Shown here: positions 1 to 11,807 of the stretch, in pieces | Position numbering within the stretch: position 1 is the first letter of the stretch | Layout of the letters: every line of letters begins with the position of its first letter | From: Tetrapyrgos nigripes | Taxonomy: Eukaryota > Basidiomycota > Agaricomycetes > Agaricales > Campanellaceae | NCBI GenBank assembly: GCA_013368315.1 | Contig: JAACJM010000031.1 | Location: forward strand, 372,001 to 436,000 | Direction of reading: 5' to 3' | Length of the DNA stretch: 64,000 nt | Notes under the pieces: generated by a model | Told to the model about the DNA's origin: nothing | What the model saw: the letters and a program-made list of their open reading frames with translations, nothing else | The model's database searches: none | Position numbers and translations under genes: made by a program

Positions 1-443
1 GGTTAAAATTTTTTGGAGGGTACGCTTACAGTAGCCTCGAACCCAATTCTACCTCATCCAAACACCTCTTAAAGGTGCTTCAAGCATTGTAAAAAATACT
101 ACAAGGGACCCTGTGAGCTATTGGTTTCAAATAAATCAATTTTAGGCTTAGACTTGGTCATGCCGCCATGCCGTTTCTTCGCAGATTTTGGGCCTCGTGC
201 CAGCGGCGCAGCGATGGCCCACATTTCCCTTGTCAAAGAAGGATTAACTAGTAGACCATAAGTAGACTATTTTGTATGCACCAGGGATGCCACTTACGTA
301 GAATGGTTTCCATCAAAATGTAGAGATCTGGCTTGGATCTGGCTATGAGAGACCCCAGGCTCAGTAAGTATGCCTAATTTGTGAAGTATGGACATGGTTT
401 TGGATGATGGGGAGTAGGATTGGGAGGGAGGTTCACTCATTAC
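1..443. other. Unannotated flank
   Basis: No reading frame of note. Positions 188-230 hold a short motif (GGGCCTCG ... ATGGCCCA) that recurs near 34337 and 58915 (see findings). Otherwise nothing recognised. Confidence 0.4.
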
Positions 444-941
444 TGTCAAGATCGTTGTCACTTAGCAAAACCACCCAAGTCACACAATGAACAAGATAGA
501 TTCGACGAGTTACAATGAGAAGAGATAGAGAGGAATGGTAGAGACGAAAAGGGATCGAGTAGCTGACTATGCTCGACACTGCACTGTACTAGGAGCGGAG
601 TGGAGACGAAGTGAACAGACTAAGGAACCTAGCTACGAGATCTACGATATATATAGGGAAGAAGTGAATATGTGAGAATGTCCATGGAGCCTAGGGATCG
701 GAGGAGATAAGAATGTGAGTCAAATACAGTAGTATGTACGTGAGAATGTCCATGGAGGTAAAGGAAACGGAGAAATGAGTCATAAAGGAAACGGAGAAGT
801 GAGTCATAGATCTAAGAGACGATGATGAGAAGTAATCAGTGTTTATGGGTTTATGGAAGATGATAGAATGGTGAACAGAAGTGAATAGATGGTAGAAGAG
901 AATAGAGGGAAAATGAAGGAGACGGGAGGCGATTCATGACA
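444..941 (-). mobile_element. Solo LTR, TGTCA...TGACA family
   Basis: This 498-bp segment begins TGTCAAG and ends CATGACA, and is flanked by the 5-bp duplication ATTAC (439-443 and 942-946). It is related, in the opposite orientation, to the solo LTR at 4234-4702: both share the ACCACCCAAGTCACACA block and the GCTGACTATGCTC stretch. A TATA-like run (TATATATA) read on the minus strand suggests that orientation. No internal retrotransposon sequence is attached, so it is a recombined solo LTR. Confidence 0.85.
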
Positions 942-946
942 ATTAC

Positions 947-1494
947 TTTACAGTGCACCCCAAAAAATGTGAAGCTCTTCCTCATGGGACACTTGACCCT
1001 TGGTTACAAGGCCGAATGAAATGAGGATGAGTTCTTTACACTCGGTTTCTGGGTGCAGCTATGTTCAAAGCCTCCTGATTTTTCCTGTCTGTCCTTTTCC
1101 ATCACTTGCCCCTATTATCAAGCTCCTTTTCACCCGTTATTGTACTCTTCACTCACTGACCTTTTTCCCCTTCTTTCATCCTCTTCACAAGTTAGAAAAG
1201 CTACATTTTATTTGTGGCATTTTTATTTCTTGTATTCTTAACTTTTCCTTCCGGCCACATACTCGCCGCACCTGGGCGCTGGCCCACACCTCTTTCATTT
1301 CACTTTACGAAAGCTTAAAAGATCTAGGGAAACTGCCAGTGTACTAGAATGGACAGTGCTGCCTCGCTTCATCAAAGCTATTAGTACGTACTACCGGAAA
1401 AGTTGAGCAGTTGCAGTGCATTAAAAAATCATCAGGTTACTATCCACCAAAACTCTTAGCTAATTAATATTTCCCTATGTGCTATGTATTACTA
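947..1494. other. Spacer with no recognised gene
   Basis: Short frames exist here (the longest about 115 codons) but none shows a domain or a plausible exon structure. I see no promoter or RNA gene. Confidence 0.4.
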
Positions 1495-1721
1495 AGAGCA
1501 CTAGTCTGGTCGTATAGGCCACCAATTTTTCAAGCTACCACTCAAGCTACTACTCAAGCTACCTCAAGCTTCCCTCAAGCTACCCTTAAGCTACACTCAG
1601 ACTACCTCAATGTTGCTCCAGCTACTCTTGAGCCATCTCAAAATGATGCAAAAGAAACTTCCATGCCTATGAAAATGCCTTTGATGTCCTAATCTCTTTT
1701 GAATTTGTCTAAACTATTTTT
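1495..1721. mobile_element. Left end of an older element with CAAGCTAC repeats
   Basis: The region has irregular repeats of CAAGCTAC (about 1530-1620) and a block ending CTAAACTATTTTT. The same repeats and block recur at 13540-13690, and an inverted version lies at 13845-13876. The copia element at 1722-12750 interrupts it: sequence after 12755 (TTTTTGGCTTGTAAAA) is what follows the equivalent block at 13660. The outer ends look like an imperfect terminal inverted repeat around AGAGCA (1495) and TGCTCT (13876). No coding sequence, class uncertain. Confidence 0.55.
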
Positions 1722-2002
1722 TATGAGAATAAATGAATATGAGGACACTTGTTGATGAATACTATTGTGGGTTCTAGAGGTATAGGCAGTGAACTACTAA
1801 GTATTTATACTGTTAGTGACTGTGGCTGTGCAAGTCCATAAATATATCACAGTGGTGTAAAGCAGATACTACAATGTAAGTATGGAGTATAATGGAAAGT
1901 AAGTGGTGCATATGTGGATACAAGTAGATTGTGTATACTAGTGAAGTGGAGAGAAAGATATAAGTGTTTGTTGTAAGTATAGATCAGTACAAAATTCCAA
2001 CA
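1722..2002 (-). repeat. 3' LTR of copia copy 1
   Basis: On the plus strand it starts TATGAGAATAAATG and ends CCAACA (TGTTGG on the minus strand). It matches 12423-12750 and the LTR starting at 27317. The adjoining CTCCTCCTC (2003-2011) reads GAGGAGGAG on the minus strand and is the expected polypurine tract. It is about 45 bp shorter than the 5' LTR because of an internal deletion. Confidence 0.9.
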
Positions 2003-2153
2003 CTCCTCCTCAAACCTTTGTGAAGTGTTTGGCTTTAAGAGATGGTAAAGCCTTGGTGAAAATGTCAGCAGTCATTTTGTCGGTAGGGCAATATGAAAGT
2101 TGAATTTTGCCTTCTTCAATGACGTAGCGAATAAAGTGATAACGGATGTTGAT

Positions 2154-3809
2154 GATATGCCATACAAAATCGCGTATACATACTTAGATTTTGGTCCATA
2201 ATATCAGTTTTGACATTCTTTAAGGGAATAAGAGGACTAGGGTGAGCCCTGAACTGCTAGTTAAGACCTAGCAGGACTAGAAAACAATGATACCATAATA
2301 TTAAGTGCTTATGAATGGAGAAACAACTCATTCTAAGTACTATGATAGATATGTATGAGTTGGAGTTATGATAGGAGACCCACCTAGCCTACAAAGGCTT
2401 TCAAATCCTATTATAATGACTAGTACCACTAGCATGACCCAAAGGGACAGTGAAGTGTGGAATAGCCCCTATTCGTGGGCATAGGAACGTGTAGGCAGCA
2501 CAATCCTCAGCCAAAAGGTCGATTGGAGAAGACAGCGCTAAGATCAGACATGTGGACAAGCACGCTAGGTCTAGATCTATGTATCGGCAAAGCCCGTAGT
2601 ACTAAGATGGCTTCGAAGGAGTCTTAAGTATCTGTAAAAGGGTACATGTGGATAAAAGTAGGACAAAGTATATATGTACAGTATCCCAGAGAGCTCAGCT
2701 ATCCATCGGTACAGATGGGATAGTGAACAAACATCTCTACACAGAGATATAAGGGACAGAAGTGCTAAGTCACAGTACATCTGAACAATTGGAATACAAC
2801 TCAAATAGGTAACGGTATTTTCAGATAAGGATAAATCTGTCAGTAAGCGTCTAGCTAGGCGTTGAAAGTGTTGAAGGACGAATGAGTATGTGAACGGGAC
2901 TGCAGGAGAGCTGGACTTGTATGTAGGACTAAGTAGTAGACTGTTGGCAATGCGTAGAACATGTATAAAGCAAGATCAGAGAAAAAGGAAAGGAAAACCA
3001 AATGGTACAAAGAAACTACGAGAAAACCCTACACCCCTAGCAGTCATAAGTGGAGTGTTCTGAGTCATAGATGTGATGCTCGCTAACCAGGACGGTACAT
3101 GAAACACCAGAGGGCTTACAAAGAGGACTAAAGAAAAGTTCCTACGAATATTTAGATAATATTGGACAGTTGCTGTATACCCTAATAAGCAAGTCTTTAC
3201 TTACAAGGAAATAGGTAGAATTCGCTAGCGGACTTTTCAATTTGTTTTGTATTTTTTCTATGTACCTTTTTGCAGACATTAAAAAGAAATAAGTAACTGT
3301 ATAGTTGTAGCTGCAAGTAGTATAAAAGGACCAGGTATTACGAGTAGCTACTGGAAGCCACATACTGTAGAGTATTGGATCTCGCTAGCAATAGTAGAGG
3401 ACATGAAACACAGACTAAAGCTTCTAAATAAACTTATTCGCACTCTCTACGAGTATAAACATTGTGTTGGATATAATAGAGTTTAAAATTGAACATTTTG
3501 TGGTTATAACTGTGATCTTTGTGTTGACCTTTGGTCTATTAAGTGTCAAGAGTGTTTGATTATAAGGCAACTGTGGCCTACAAGTGTTTGATTTGGGACT
3601 TGTTGATCCCTTTGGTGTTAAACTTGTGTTTATTGTGTCGTGCACTAAGTGCTAACTACATTGAAAACCCCATTCAAAAGTACTTATAGTGCAAGTAAAC
3701 TGAGAATTTGAGTACTCTGACTACTTGGAACACTCGTCTCATTTACATTTGTATAAGGTTTTGTGTTTGGGTGTTCTTCATAGCACTAAATTACAAAAAC
3801 CACCTATTA
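2154..3809. mobile_element. Unclassified 1.66-kb insertion inside copia RNase H
   Basis: Copia copy 2 is continuous across this point (27148-27165), whereas copy 1 is split by 1,656 bp flanked by TTGAT (2149-2153 and 3810-3814). The insert has no TG..CA ends, no clear terminal inverted repeat and no long reading frame, so I cannot class it. Host RNase H sequence resumes on both sides. Confidence 0.6.
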
Positions 3810-3814
3810 TTGAT

Positions 3815-4233
3815 ATGTTTGGTACGAGCATGATAATGGTTGTCCTTGGTGAGTGCAATAGCTGATTGGTTGTCTGAATGAATAAGAATAGGATCAGTGA
3901 TAGATCCAAAGATTTTGGATATGAAGTTCTGAGTCCATATGGCTTCCCCAGCCGTGTGAGATAGAGCAATGTATTCAGCTTCAGTGGTGGAGAGTGAGAT
4001 TGTGTCTTGTTGTTTAGAAGACCAAGATATAGCTCCGCCATTAAGCATGAAGACATAACCAGATATAGTGTGTTGGTCCTTGTTAGACATTCCATCTGCA
4101 TCTGAATAACCAATAATGTCCATCTGTTTCTTTCCATAAGTCAACCAATGATCCTTTGTTGATTTGAGATAAGCATTCCAGTGTGCTATGCCTGGATTAT
4201 GAGTGAATCAGGCAAGTTGTGAAACTGGATAAG
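3815..4233 (-). pseudogene. Copia copy 1 RNase H domain fragment
   Basis: The minus-strand translation from about 4144 reads a copia-type RNase H region: a SDAD motif, then SGYVFMLNGGAISWSSKQQ and STTEAEYIAL, which is the conserved Glu-containing segment. It stops soon after TKHIN because the 2154-3809 insertion follows. It is the C-terminal end of the Pol polyprotein and is interrupted at its other end by the solo LTR at 4234. It is not expressible as a complete protein. Confidence 0.85.
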
Positions 4234-4702
4234 TGTCACAAACTGCTACAGTTCTTTGTCCTCCTCCTTCTTCTACTTCATTATTGAACCCATTTTCTGA
4301 TCATTCGTCTATTGCATTTCCTCGATAAACCTTTTAAACCTTATATTACTGACTTTGAACCTTATAAAACCTGTCAAACTCTATAATAACTATCAATCAA
4401 TCTTCCATTCGATCGATCTTATCTTTTCCCTACGTTTCTCCACTTTCTCCTATGTTTCTCCTATTTCTCCTATGTTTGTCCTATCACTTATTCATTGTTC
4501 TTCTATATAAAGCACTAGACATTCTAGCTAGTCCTTTAGTTTGTTCACTTCATCTCTGCTCTGTACTAGTACTATGCAGTGTAGAGCATAGTCAGCCTAC
4601 TCATTTCTCTATCTCTATCTCTATCTCTCAATCAATCACTTTGTATCTGTCCTCAAACTGTGTGACTTGGGTGGTTATTCGAGAGTATCAGCAACCTTGA
4701 CA
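4234..4702 (+). mobile_element. Solo LTR in copia copy 1
   Basis: A 469-bp LTR starting TGTCACAAA and ending CCTTGACA, with ATAAG duplicated at 4229-4233 and 4703-4707. A TATA element (CTATATAAAG, about 4503) and a CT-rich run follow the usual LTR layout on the plus strand. It is related to the solo LTR at 444-941. It separates the RNase H and RT parts of the host copia element. Confidence 0.9.
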
Positions 4703-5117
4703 ATAAGTGAGATCTGGGCATGTAGCATGACATAGATATTGTAGAGTGCCTAAAGCTTCTCGATATGGTTTGTTGTGCATCTGGGCAATTTCTTCGACAG
4801 TAGTAGGACTTTGTGATGTCAATAAATGAGTGTGTGGATCAAATTGTATAGAGACAGGTTTGGTGTCTGTGAATCCATAATGTGTGATGATGGAGTCAAT
4901 ATATGATTGTTGTGACATCTGGAGTGTGTGTTCCTACCTATTCCTGCGTATCTCAATTCCTAACATCCAATGCAATTCTCCTGCATCTGTAACTTCAACC
5001 TTCTCTTTAATCTTCTTCTTCAACTTCTCCATATCTGCCATAGTGTCAGAAACCAATGTCATGTCATTGACGTGAATGAATAGAATGATGAATGGATTAA
5101 GTCAATAAAAGACGGCA
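4703..5117 (-). pseudogene. Copia copy 1 reverse transcriptase, C-terminal part
   Basis: The minus strand encodes the end of an RVT_2-type reverse transcriptase: the catalytic loop is at about 5060-5074, then QQSYIDSIITHYGF and REALGTLQYLCHAT. The catalytic loop reads HVNDM where copia enzymes have YVDDM, so the first aspartate is replaced by Asn. It is bounded by solo LTRs at 4234-4702 and 5118-5622. Confidence 0.8.
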
Positions 5118-5622
5118 TGTTACAATTTCTCACCCCTATTCTATAGGACTCTCTGACTCGCTTTTTCTTTTCTTTTCTTTACTTTGTTTCATTTCTTCTT
5201 ATCTAACACATGTTTCCCTTTCATTCACCATGCTCTATCCTTGCTTTCTTTCTTACATGTGTAGTACACATGTCTATTATTACTTATACATTGCTTACAT
5301 GCATCATATGCATGTTTCCTCTGCCTTTATCTTATACATGCATTGTATGCATGTTTCATATTACTTACATGCTGTTTGACATAGCTACTACAGACGATTT
5401 ACATGCTTTACACACATTGTACTTTGACTCCTCATTACAAGATATCCTTGTATATAGGTAGAGTATTCTTCAAGCTAGATTCCCCAGCTCAACCTTATAC
5501 ATCTTTCTACAAGTCTTACTTCGAGTAATACTCGTCTTCAGAAGTCTTGCTCAAACCTTTCTTCGATAGAAAGGCTCAACAAACGAAAGGTGAAACCTTG
5601 AAGTATGACTTCCATCGTAACA
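5118..5622 (+). mobile_element. Solo LTR, TGTTAC...GTAACA family, copy 1
   Basis: A 505-bp LTR with TGTTAC at the left and GTAACA at the right, flanked by CGGCA (5113-5117) and TGGCA (5623-5627), a one-mismatch duplication. The same LTR occurs at 22844-23356 (minus) and, truncated, at 29889-30376 (plus). It interrupts copia copy 1 reverse transcriptase. ACATGCAT-type repeats run through its middle. Confidence 0.88.
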
Positions 5623-6390
5623 TGGCATGATCAAAGTTAGAGCATGTGAGTCCAATTTCCTTCATGATTTCGCAAAATCGTAGATACCAACAGTATCTGG
5701 CTTGTTTGAGTCCATAGAGAGCTAATTGAAGACAGAGTACTTGACCAGGTTTGACACCTGTCATTTCGATGCTGGGAGGTGGTTTCATGAATATATGCTC
5801 ATTGGGATCAGTTTTGCCATAAAGGTATGCTGATTTAATGTTCATTTGGTGAAGTTCCATGTTATGATATGCTGCAATGAATAGAATGATGTGTCCTGAT
5901 GTCATCTTGGCAACTGATGCAAATGTTTCATCTGGGAAATAGTCAACTTCTGGGATTTGATTGTATCCACGCACAACAAGTTGTGCTTGATGTTCTTTGA
6001 CCTTTCCATGTTTGTCTTTCTTTGTCCTATAAACCCATTTTCCAGTAAGAATGTTGGCATCTGATGGTGCGTAAACTGGAATGAATGTTCCTTGTTCCTT
6101 ATGCCTTCTCATTTTCTCTTCCATAGCTTCCTTCCATTTGGGCCAATCTGGTTGTCATTTTGCTTCTGCAACTGAAAGTGGGATGTAACCTGAGCAAGAC
6201 TAGCAGTAAGCAAGTTGGCAGATTCTACTCCTCCTGTCTTCTTCATCATAGATCTGGTGATAGGTCTTCTACCTGTGATAATTTCAGGTGGAATGATGAT
6301 TTCGGGTGCGATGGGTTCAGTAATTTCAATGACAGGATCAACTGTATCTGACTCAGGGACCTTCTGTTCAATCATTATCCTCCTCCTCAC
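5623..6390 (-). pseudogene. Copia copy 1 reverse transcriptase N-terminal part and linker
   Basis: Reading down from 6124, the minus strand gives an RVT_2 reverse transcriptase start: GKWVYRTKKDKHGKV, then FPDETFASVAKM, DVKSAYLYG-like (here NIKSAYLYG) and LALYGLKQAR. These are the conserved copia RT blocks. The frame runs into the solo LTR at 5622, so the reverse transcriptase is cut before its catalytic loop. Upstream, 6109-6390 in a shifted frame encodes the proline/isoleucine-rich linker between integrase and RT (PITRSMMKKTGG). Confidence 0.88.
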
Positions 6391-7342
6391 TGAGTTGGAT
6401 CAGTTGATTAGTGAATTTTATGTTTTGTTTAATGGTGATGGATTTCTTCTTTGGCCAATAGATATAGTAACCCTGGGATTCCTTTTCTGGTCCTAACCAA
6501 TGTCCTTCAACTGCTTGATCATCTAATTTATTTGGCTTTGGAGTGTGTTTGACATAAACGATAGAGCTGAATGGGTGTAGATCGGAGATGTTTGGGATGG
6601 TTCTGAATTGTTTCTCATAAGGAGTCTTCATATCGATAGCTTTGTGTGGGGTATGATTCCAGATGTAGGTTGCATAAGACATTGCCATGCCCCATAACCA
6701 TTTTGGTAATCCAGATGAGATGAGCATGGCTTGGACAGTGTTGAGAAGCATACAATGACTTCTTTCTGCAATACTGTTCTGCTCTGGTGTATCATGAACT
6801 GTAAGTTTCCTTTCCGTTCCCTTTCCTTCCAAATACTTCATAAACTCTCCTCCTAGAAATTCTCCTCCTCAATCTGACTGAAGAATTTTGATGATAATGT
6901 TGTATTGAGTTTCAAGGGTGGTCTGGAAGATGATGTATTTGGTGAATGATTCATCTTTAGAGTGCAGTAGAGGGGTTTCTAGCCAGTATGTGGCATCGTT
7001 GATAAGAGTGAGTGAATACTCCTGATGATTGATAGTTCTGACTGATGCTGGTCCCCAGATGTCCATGTGCATCTTGTCTCCAAAGTTCTCAGCACGTGGA
7101 GTAAGACATAATTTTGGAATAGTGAGATGAGCTCCTTTAGTGCACATGCATACAATGCATTCAATCTGCTCCATTCTTCTCAGATCAAGACGTACTCCTT
7201 TAACTGCATTTTTTGCAAATAATGTCTTGATGTATTGATAACTCTGGTGTCCTGTAGCACAATGGGCTTTGTATAAGGATAGGATGCAAATGGTGATGGA
7301 ATAAGCATTTTTATGCTCAATGATTTGATAAAGCCCATGCAC
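6368..7342 (-). pseudogene. Copia copy 1 integrase region
   Basis: The minus strand encodes the GAG_pre-integrase zinc region (HCATGHQSYQYIKTL ... CIVCMC) followed by the integrase core. The first catalytic Asp lies in MHMDIWGP (about 7055-7080), and the Glu segment in TPEQNSIAERSH (about 6765-6795). The SDQGGEF segment near 6870-6885 falls at a frame break (the frame ends at 6869 and reopens at 6841), so this copy is not intact. It is followed in-element by the linker and reverse transcriptase. Confidence 0.85.
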
Positions 7343-8455
7343 TTTTGGGATATGAGTGATATTGCAACCTTATTTTGAGATAACCATAATTCCTCCTTCA
7401 ATATGAATGATGTATCCTGCGTCATCCAATTTACCTAATGATACTAGTGTATTGGGCATTTCTGGGCAGTAGAGTGTCGTGTAGGGGTAAGAAGTGGGGC
7501 TTCTCCTTTGTATCAACTGTCTTGATGTGTAAGGTGCCTTTCCCTTGGGATGTGAATGTATCAGAGTTAGCAGCTTGGATTTGACAAGTGGGAATAGTCT
7601 GGTAGTTTTGTAATTGATCTCGGAGTGGGGACATATGGGATGAGCATCCAGAGTTGAATAGAACTGGTGGAGTATGTTCTGATGCTTTGAAAGCTGCTTC
7701 TTTGGCTATATTGGAGCAATTAATGGTGGGGTGATTAATAGAATCTTCGATCTCTGGGATTTCAATGGCCATCCAACTTCCTTCATCACTATCTTCTTCA
7801 TTCCTTTCTCTGGCACTGCTTGCTGTATCCTTTCCTTTTTCATTCCTTTGTTGTCCATTCTCTCCATTCCTTCTGTCTTCTCTGTAATTCCTATCATTTC
7901 AGTGTTCTCTAGCGACATTAGTGTGCTGCATGTGCTTAGATGGACAATTTTTGGAGAAGGCTGATTTGAATTGGGAATCAGGGATAGTAACTCCTCATTC
8001 AGCAAGTTCGTCCATGATTGTGATGAGATTGTTGAGGTGTTTACCAACCTTAGCCAGATTGGTACATGTAAGGAGAAGAGTCACTTTTCCAAGCTGGCTT
8101 CAGTGAGAGGATCCTTTGTGTCATAGTCCTGTTTCAATGCATCCCACAACTCTTTTGATGTTGCTTTGTTCTTGTAACACCTAAAAATAGTATCTGGTAA
8201 AGTGCCGATAATGCTGTTCAGCAGGTCTTTATCCTGCCAATGTGGGCGCTGTAGTTAGATACTTATTGTATCTGATAGATCCTGCTGCTCTCTGTACTCT
8301 TGTTACCCATGTACTCCAATTAGATCTGTCCTTCTCAAGTTTCGTAACTTTATTGACATGTCGTCATCTGAATCTGAGTCAATTGTATTGTCTGGTTCGG
8401 ATGGATTGGGATTGGGATTGGGATTGGGATTGGATGATGGAGATGGTGAATCAGG
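7343..8455 (-). pseudogene. Copia copy 1 gag and protease, damaged
   Basis: The protease active-site region (about 7650-7670 on the minus strand) reads FNSGCSSHMS where copia proteases have D-S-G, so the catalytic Asp has become Asn. Upstream is gag. Compared with copy 2, gag has an internal deletion joining PDSQFK directly to FSKNCPSKH (about 7965), which removes the first two cysteines of the CCHC zinc knuckle. The N-terminal gag has a (GGATTG)n hexamer run at 8402-8433, encoding Pro-Asn repeats. Gag is then interrupted by the element at 8456. Confidence 0.82.
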
Positions 8456-11405
8456 CAGCTATAGCTGCTAGCTTGATATATCAAAATAGCTCAATTCAGC
8501 ATAATTTTGGATGCATCACAGAGCTGAATTCAGCATAGGGCCAAAAAACAGGGGAAATGCCGGGTTGTTTCTCACAGGCCATTCAACCAGTGGGTGGGGT
8601 CTTAGGGGCTGGTCTGGCAGGCTTTTTCCTAATGGGGCAGTGGATAGGGACTGGCAGGCTTTTTCCCACACCTCCTAATTTGATGGAGCAGTGGGCAGTG
8701 GCTTAGGAGCAGGTTTGGTAGGTTTTTCCCATGGCTCCAAATTTGATGGGGAGATTGCAGGTGGTCAGTAGGGCCCAGAATCTGCAAATGAAATAGGGGT
8801 AGGTGCTGTGGCTGGCCCAGAAAATGCTAAATATATTCCCAGAGCCGGCGATAAAAAAATGGGATGGGTATATATTAGGGTGTATTTCTGATTTATGAAT
8901 CCAAATATGCAATTAGATTTGCAATAACTGCAGTGGTTATGGAGATATGGCCAAAATACTGTCTAAAATATAGGAAAAGAGGAGGATGGGTACTGGCCAT
9001 TGTATCAAATCAGCTCTGATCATCATGTGGGTTGGTAGGATACTGCATTTAGACTTCCTAAACATGTGAATATAGTCTATTATATTGTATAATCAAATCC
9101 TGATGAACTATTCACAAATTAATGCCTCAAAATGGCAAAACTGGGGATGGCCATGAGCACTGCATGCTATAGCATCTGATGAGGCTATGGATATGTCTAC
9201 TACGGTATTTTGAGCTGCTGAATCTGAATTTCCACATGGATAGGCTCTATATGCTCTGGTTCTGCTGGTATTGAATACTTACCCCTAAACATAGGTACCT
9301 GTGGCACCTGCAAATATGTATGTTATAAATTTGTGTGAGTGGGTGGATAAATGTTATTAAATGTCTCAAACAGGAATATGAAGTCAGATCTTCCGACACG
9401 GATCTGTAATCCGGCTGTGTACAACTCAAATCTTGGTCTTTTTCCTTGCCCTCGATACTGTTAGCAAGCTATGGACCATAGCTAGCTGTCCAAGATGTCA
9501 ATGCGTAAGAATATTTTATAGCCAATATATGAACTGCCCAGATTCACATAGAACTCAGACAGAATGCATAGAGGAAGCTAGCAGGGCATATCTAGTCAAA
9601 GTTTTGTGCTCGAGCCTCTCAGAGCCCTTCTGCTGACCCCTTCATCACAAAATCATAGCCATAGAACATCTGAATGATGAGGGCTAAGCTGAAAATCACA
9701 ATATATTGCTGCAAATGGTCATTCACATGCTTTGGGACAGATACTTGGATAATGCTCATTCTGTATCTTTAGCAGAGAATATATAGGTTGCCTTTCCAAT
9801 AGTACCACAAAATAGCTTTAAAAAGAGCCCAAGACCTTGAGGAACAGTGGACAACTGGGTGAGCTATTTGTTTTGTCTGGCTTCCTTGTGTGTCCGACTC
9901 GGCAATCAATGGCAGTAGCTTAAAGTCAAACTGAGTTCTACTAAATGATACTTATAGCACTTAAGCATATATCAGAGCATGCCTTTCAGTGAGGATTCCC
10001 AAACTCTTAATAATCAGAGTATTATTGTACAGAATCATGGTAAATCACTCAGAATGCCAATCAGATAGTCAAAGGATAGGCATATGGGTCAATAAAGGTG
10101 GAAATTACAACTATTTTCGCTCTTGGGGCAATAAATTGGGAATAGAGTCTTGGATCACGGGGATAAGGAATATCTGACTTTATATTCGTGATTGGGCATT
10201 GAACTACACTTATCCACCCACCTCCCCAAATTTATAACATACATATCTGCAGGTGCCACAGGCACCTATGTTGAGGGATAAGTATGAAATAGCAGCAGAA
10301 CCACAACATATAGAGCCTATCCAAGTGGATATTCGGATTCAGTAACCCAAAATACCCTAGGATACATATCTATAGTCATATTGGATGCTATATCATGCAG
10401 TGTCTATGGCCATCCCAACTTTTCGATTTTTTGGAAATAAATTGGAAATAGAGTCTTGGATCTCAGAGATATGGAAGATCTGACTTCATATTCCTGTTTG
10501 AGACATTTAATAACATTTATCCACCCACTCACACAAATTTATAACATACATATTTGCAGGTGCCACAGGTACCTATGTTTAGGGGTAAGTATTCAATACC
10601 AGCAGAACCAGAGCATATAGAGCCTATCCATGTGGAAATTCAGATTCAGCAGCTCAAAATACCGTAGTAGACATATCCATAGCCTCATCAGATGCTATAG
10701 CATGCAGTGTTCATGGCCATCCCCAGTTTTGCCATTTTGAGGCATTAATTTGTGAATAGTTCATCAGGATTTGATTATACAATATAATAGACTATATTCA
10801 CATGTTTAAGAAGTCTAAATGCAGTATCCTACCAACCCACATGATGATCAGAGCTGATTTGATACAATGGCCAGTACCCATCCTCCTCTTTTCCTATATT
10901 TTAGACAGTATTTTGGCCATATCTCCATAACCACTGCAGTTATTGCAAGTCTAATTGCATATTTGGATTCATAAATCAGAAATACACCCTAATATATACC
11001 CATCCCATTTTTTATCGCTGACTCTGGGAATATATTTAGCATTTTCTGGGCCAGCCACAGCACCTACCCCTATTTCATTTGCAGATTCTGGGCCCTACCG
11101 ACCGCCTGCATCTCCCCATCAAATTTGGAACCATGGGAAAAACCTACCAAACCTGCTCCTAAGCCCCCGCCCACTGCTTCATCAAATTAGAAGGTGTGGG
11201 AAAAAACCTGCCAGTCCCTATCCACTGCCCCATTAGGAAAAAGCCTGCCAGACCAGCCCCTAAGACCCTGCCCACTGGTTGAATGGCCCGTGAGAAACAA
11301 CCTGGTATTTCCCCTGTTTTTTGGCCCTATGCTGAATTCAGCTCTGTGATGCATCCAAAATTATGCTGAATTGAGCCTTTTGATGTATCAAGACAGCAGA
11401 TACAA
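8456..11405. mobile_element. 2.95-kb element with ~950-bp inverted repeats (Mutator-like?)
   Basis: GTGAATCAGG occurs at 8446-8455 and 11406-11415, a 10-bp target duplication in copia gag. Between them the outer ~950 bp at each side are inverted copies (8456 to about 9400 against about 10475 to 11405), both holding the TAGGGCC and GCATAATTTTGGATG stretches. The middle (9400-10475) has no recognisable transposase. Very long inverted repeats with an 8-11 bp duplication are typical of Mutator-like (MULE) non-autonomous elements. That class is inference. Confidence 0.8.
10120..10740. repeat. Direct duplication of ~310 bp inside the long-TIR element
   Basis: About 10120-10430 and 10430-10740 are diverged direct copies: each has AATAGAGTCTTGGATC, TTATCCACCCAC, ATTTATAACATACATAT and TGCAGGTGCCACAGG in the same order. 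The second copy forms the inner part of the right inverted repeat, so the right arm was extended by tandem duplication. Confidence 0.75.
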
Positions 11406-11807
11406 GTGAATCAGGTGGATCAGAATGTGGTTCTGGATTTGGATCAGGATCTGGTGAATGACATGATGGAGGATTCGATGGAGGTGGTGATGGGTCTCCT
11501 TTCAGTGGCTGTTCTGGGGCTTCTGGTACTGATGATGACAATGGTTGTGGTTCTGATGATGTGGAGGGCTGTGGTGCAGCTTCCTGTGGCTGTCCTGGAG
11601 ATGGAAATACAAGTGGATTCAGTGGCAGTGGTGCTGTGCGTTCTTGATGACTGCTGATAAGTGGTTCTTGCCCTCTGTTTATGAGTCTTCCCCAAGGATT
11701 TGGGTTTGCTTCTGGTGGTAATGGGATGGAATTATAGCGATTTGGGCAGGGATGTGCTGTGTCGTTGCACTGATAAAATTCTCTGCTTTCTAGGTCCCAA
11801 AAATGGT
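11406..11807 (-). pseudogene. Copia copy 1 gag N-terminal leader
   Basis: The minus strand matches the leader of copia copy 2 at 22003-22200 (CCTCCAGGACAGCCA-like, TCATCAGAACTACAGCC-like). It encodes a Pro/Ser/Asn-rich stretch (PEQPLKGDP ... HSPDP) upstream of the conserved gag. Frames are broken in several places. The solo LTR at 11808 cuts it from the 5' untranslated leader. Confidence 0.7.

Noticed and set aside
1000..1347. 115-codon plus-strand frame
   Set aside because: Low-complexity Phe/Leu/Ser-rich translation of a CT-rich stretch, with no homology recognised and no splice or promoter context.
8402..8433. (GGATTG)n run as an interstitial telomere
   Set aside because: It is a hexamer repeat inside copia gag that encodes Pro-Asn repeats and does not match TTAGGG.
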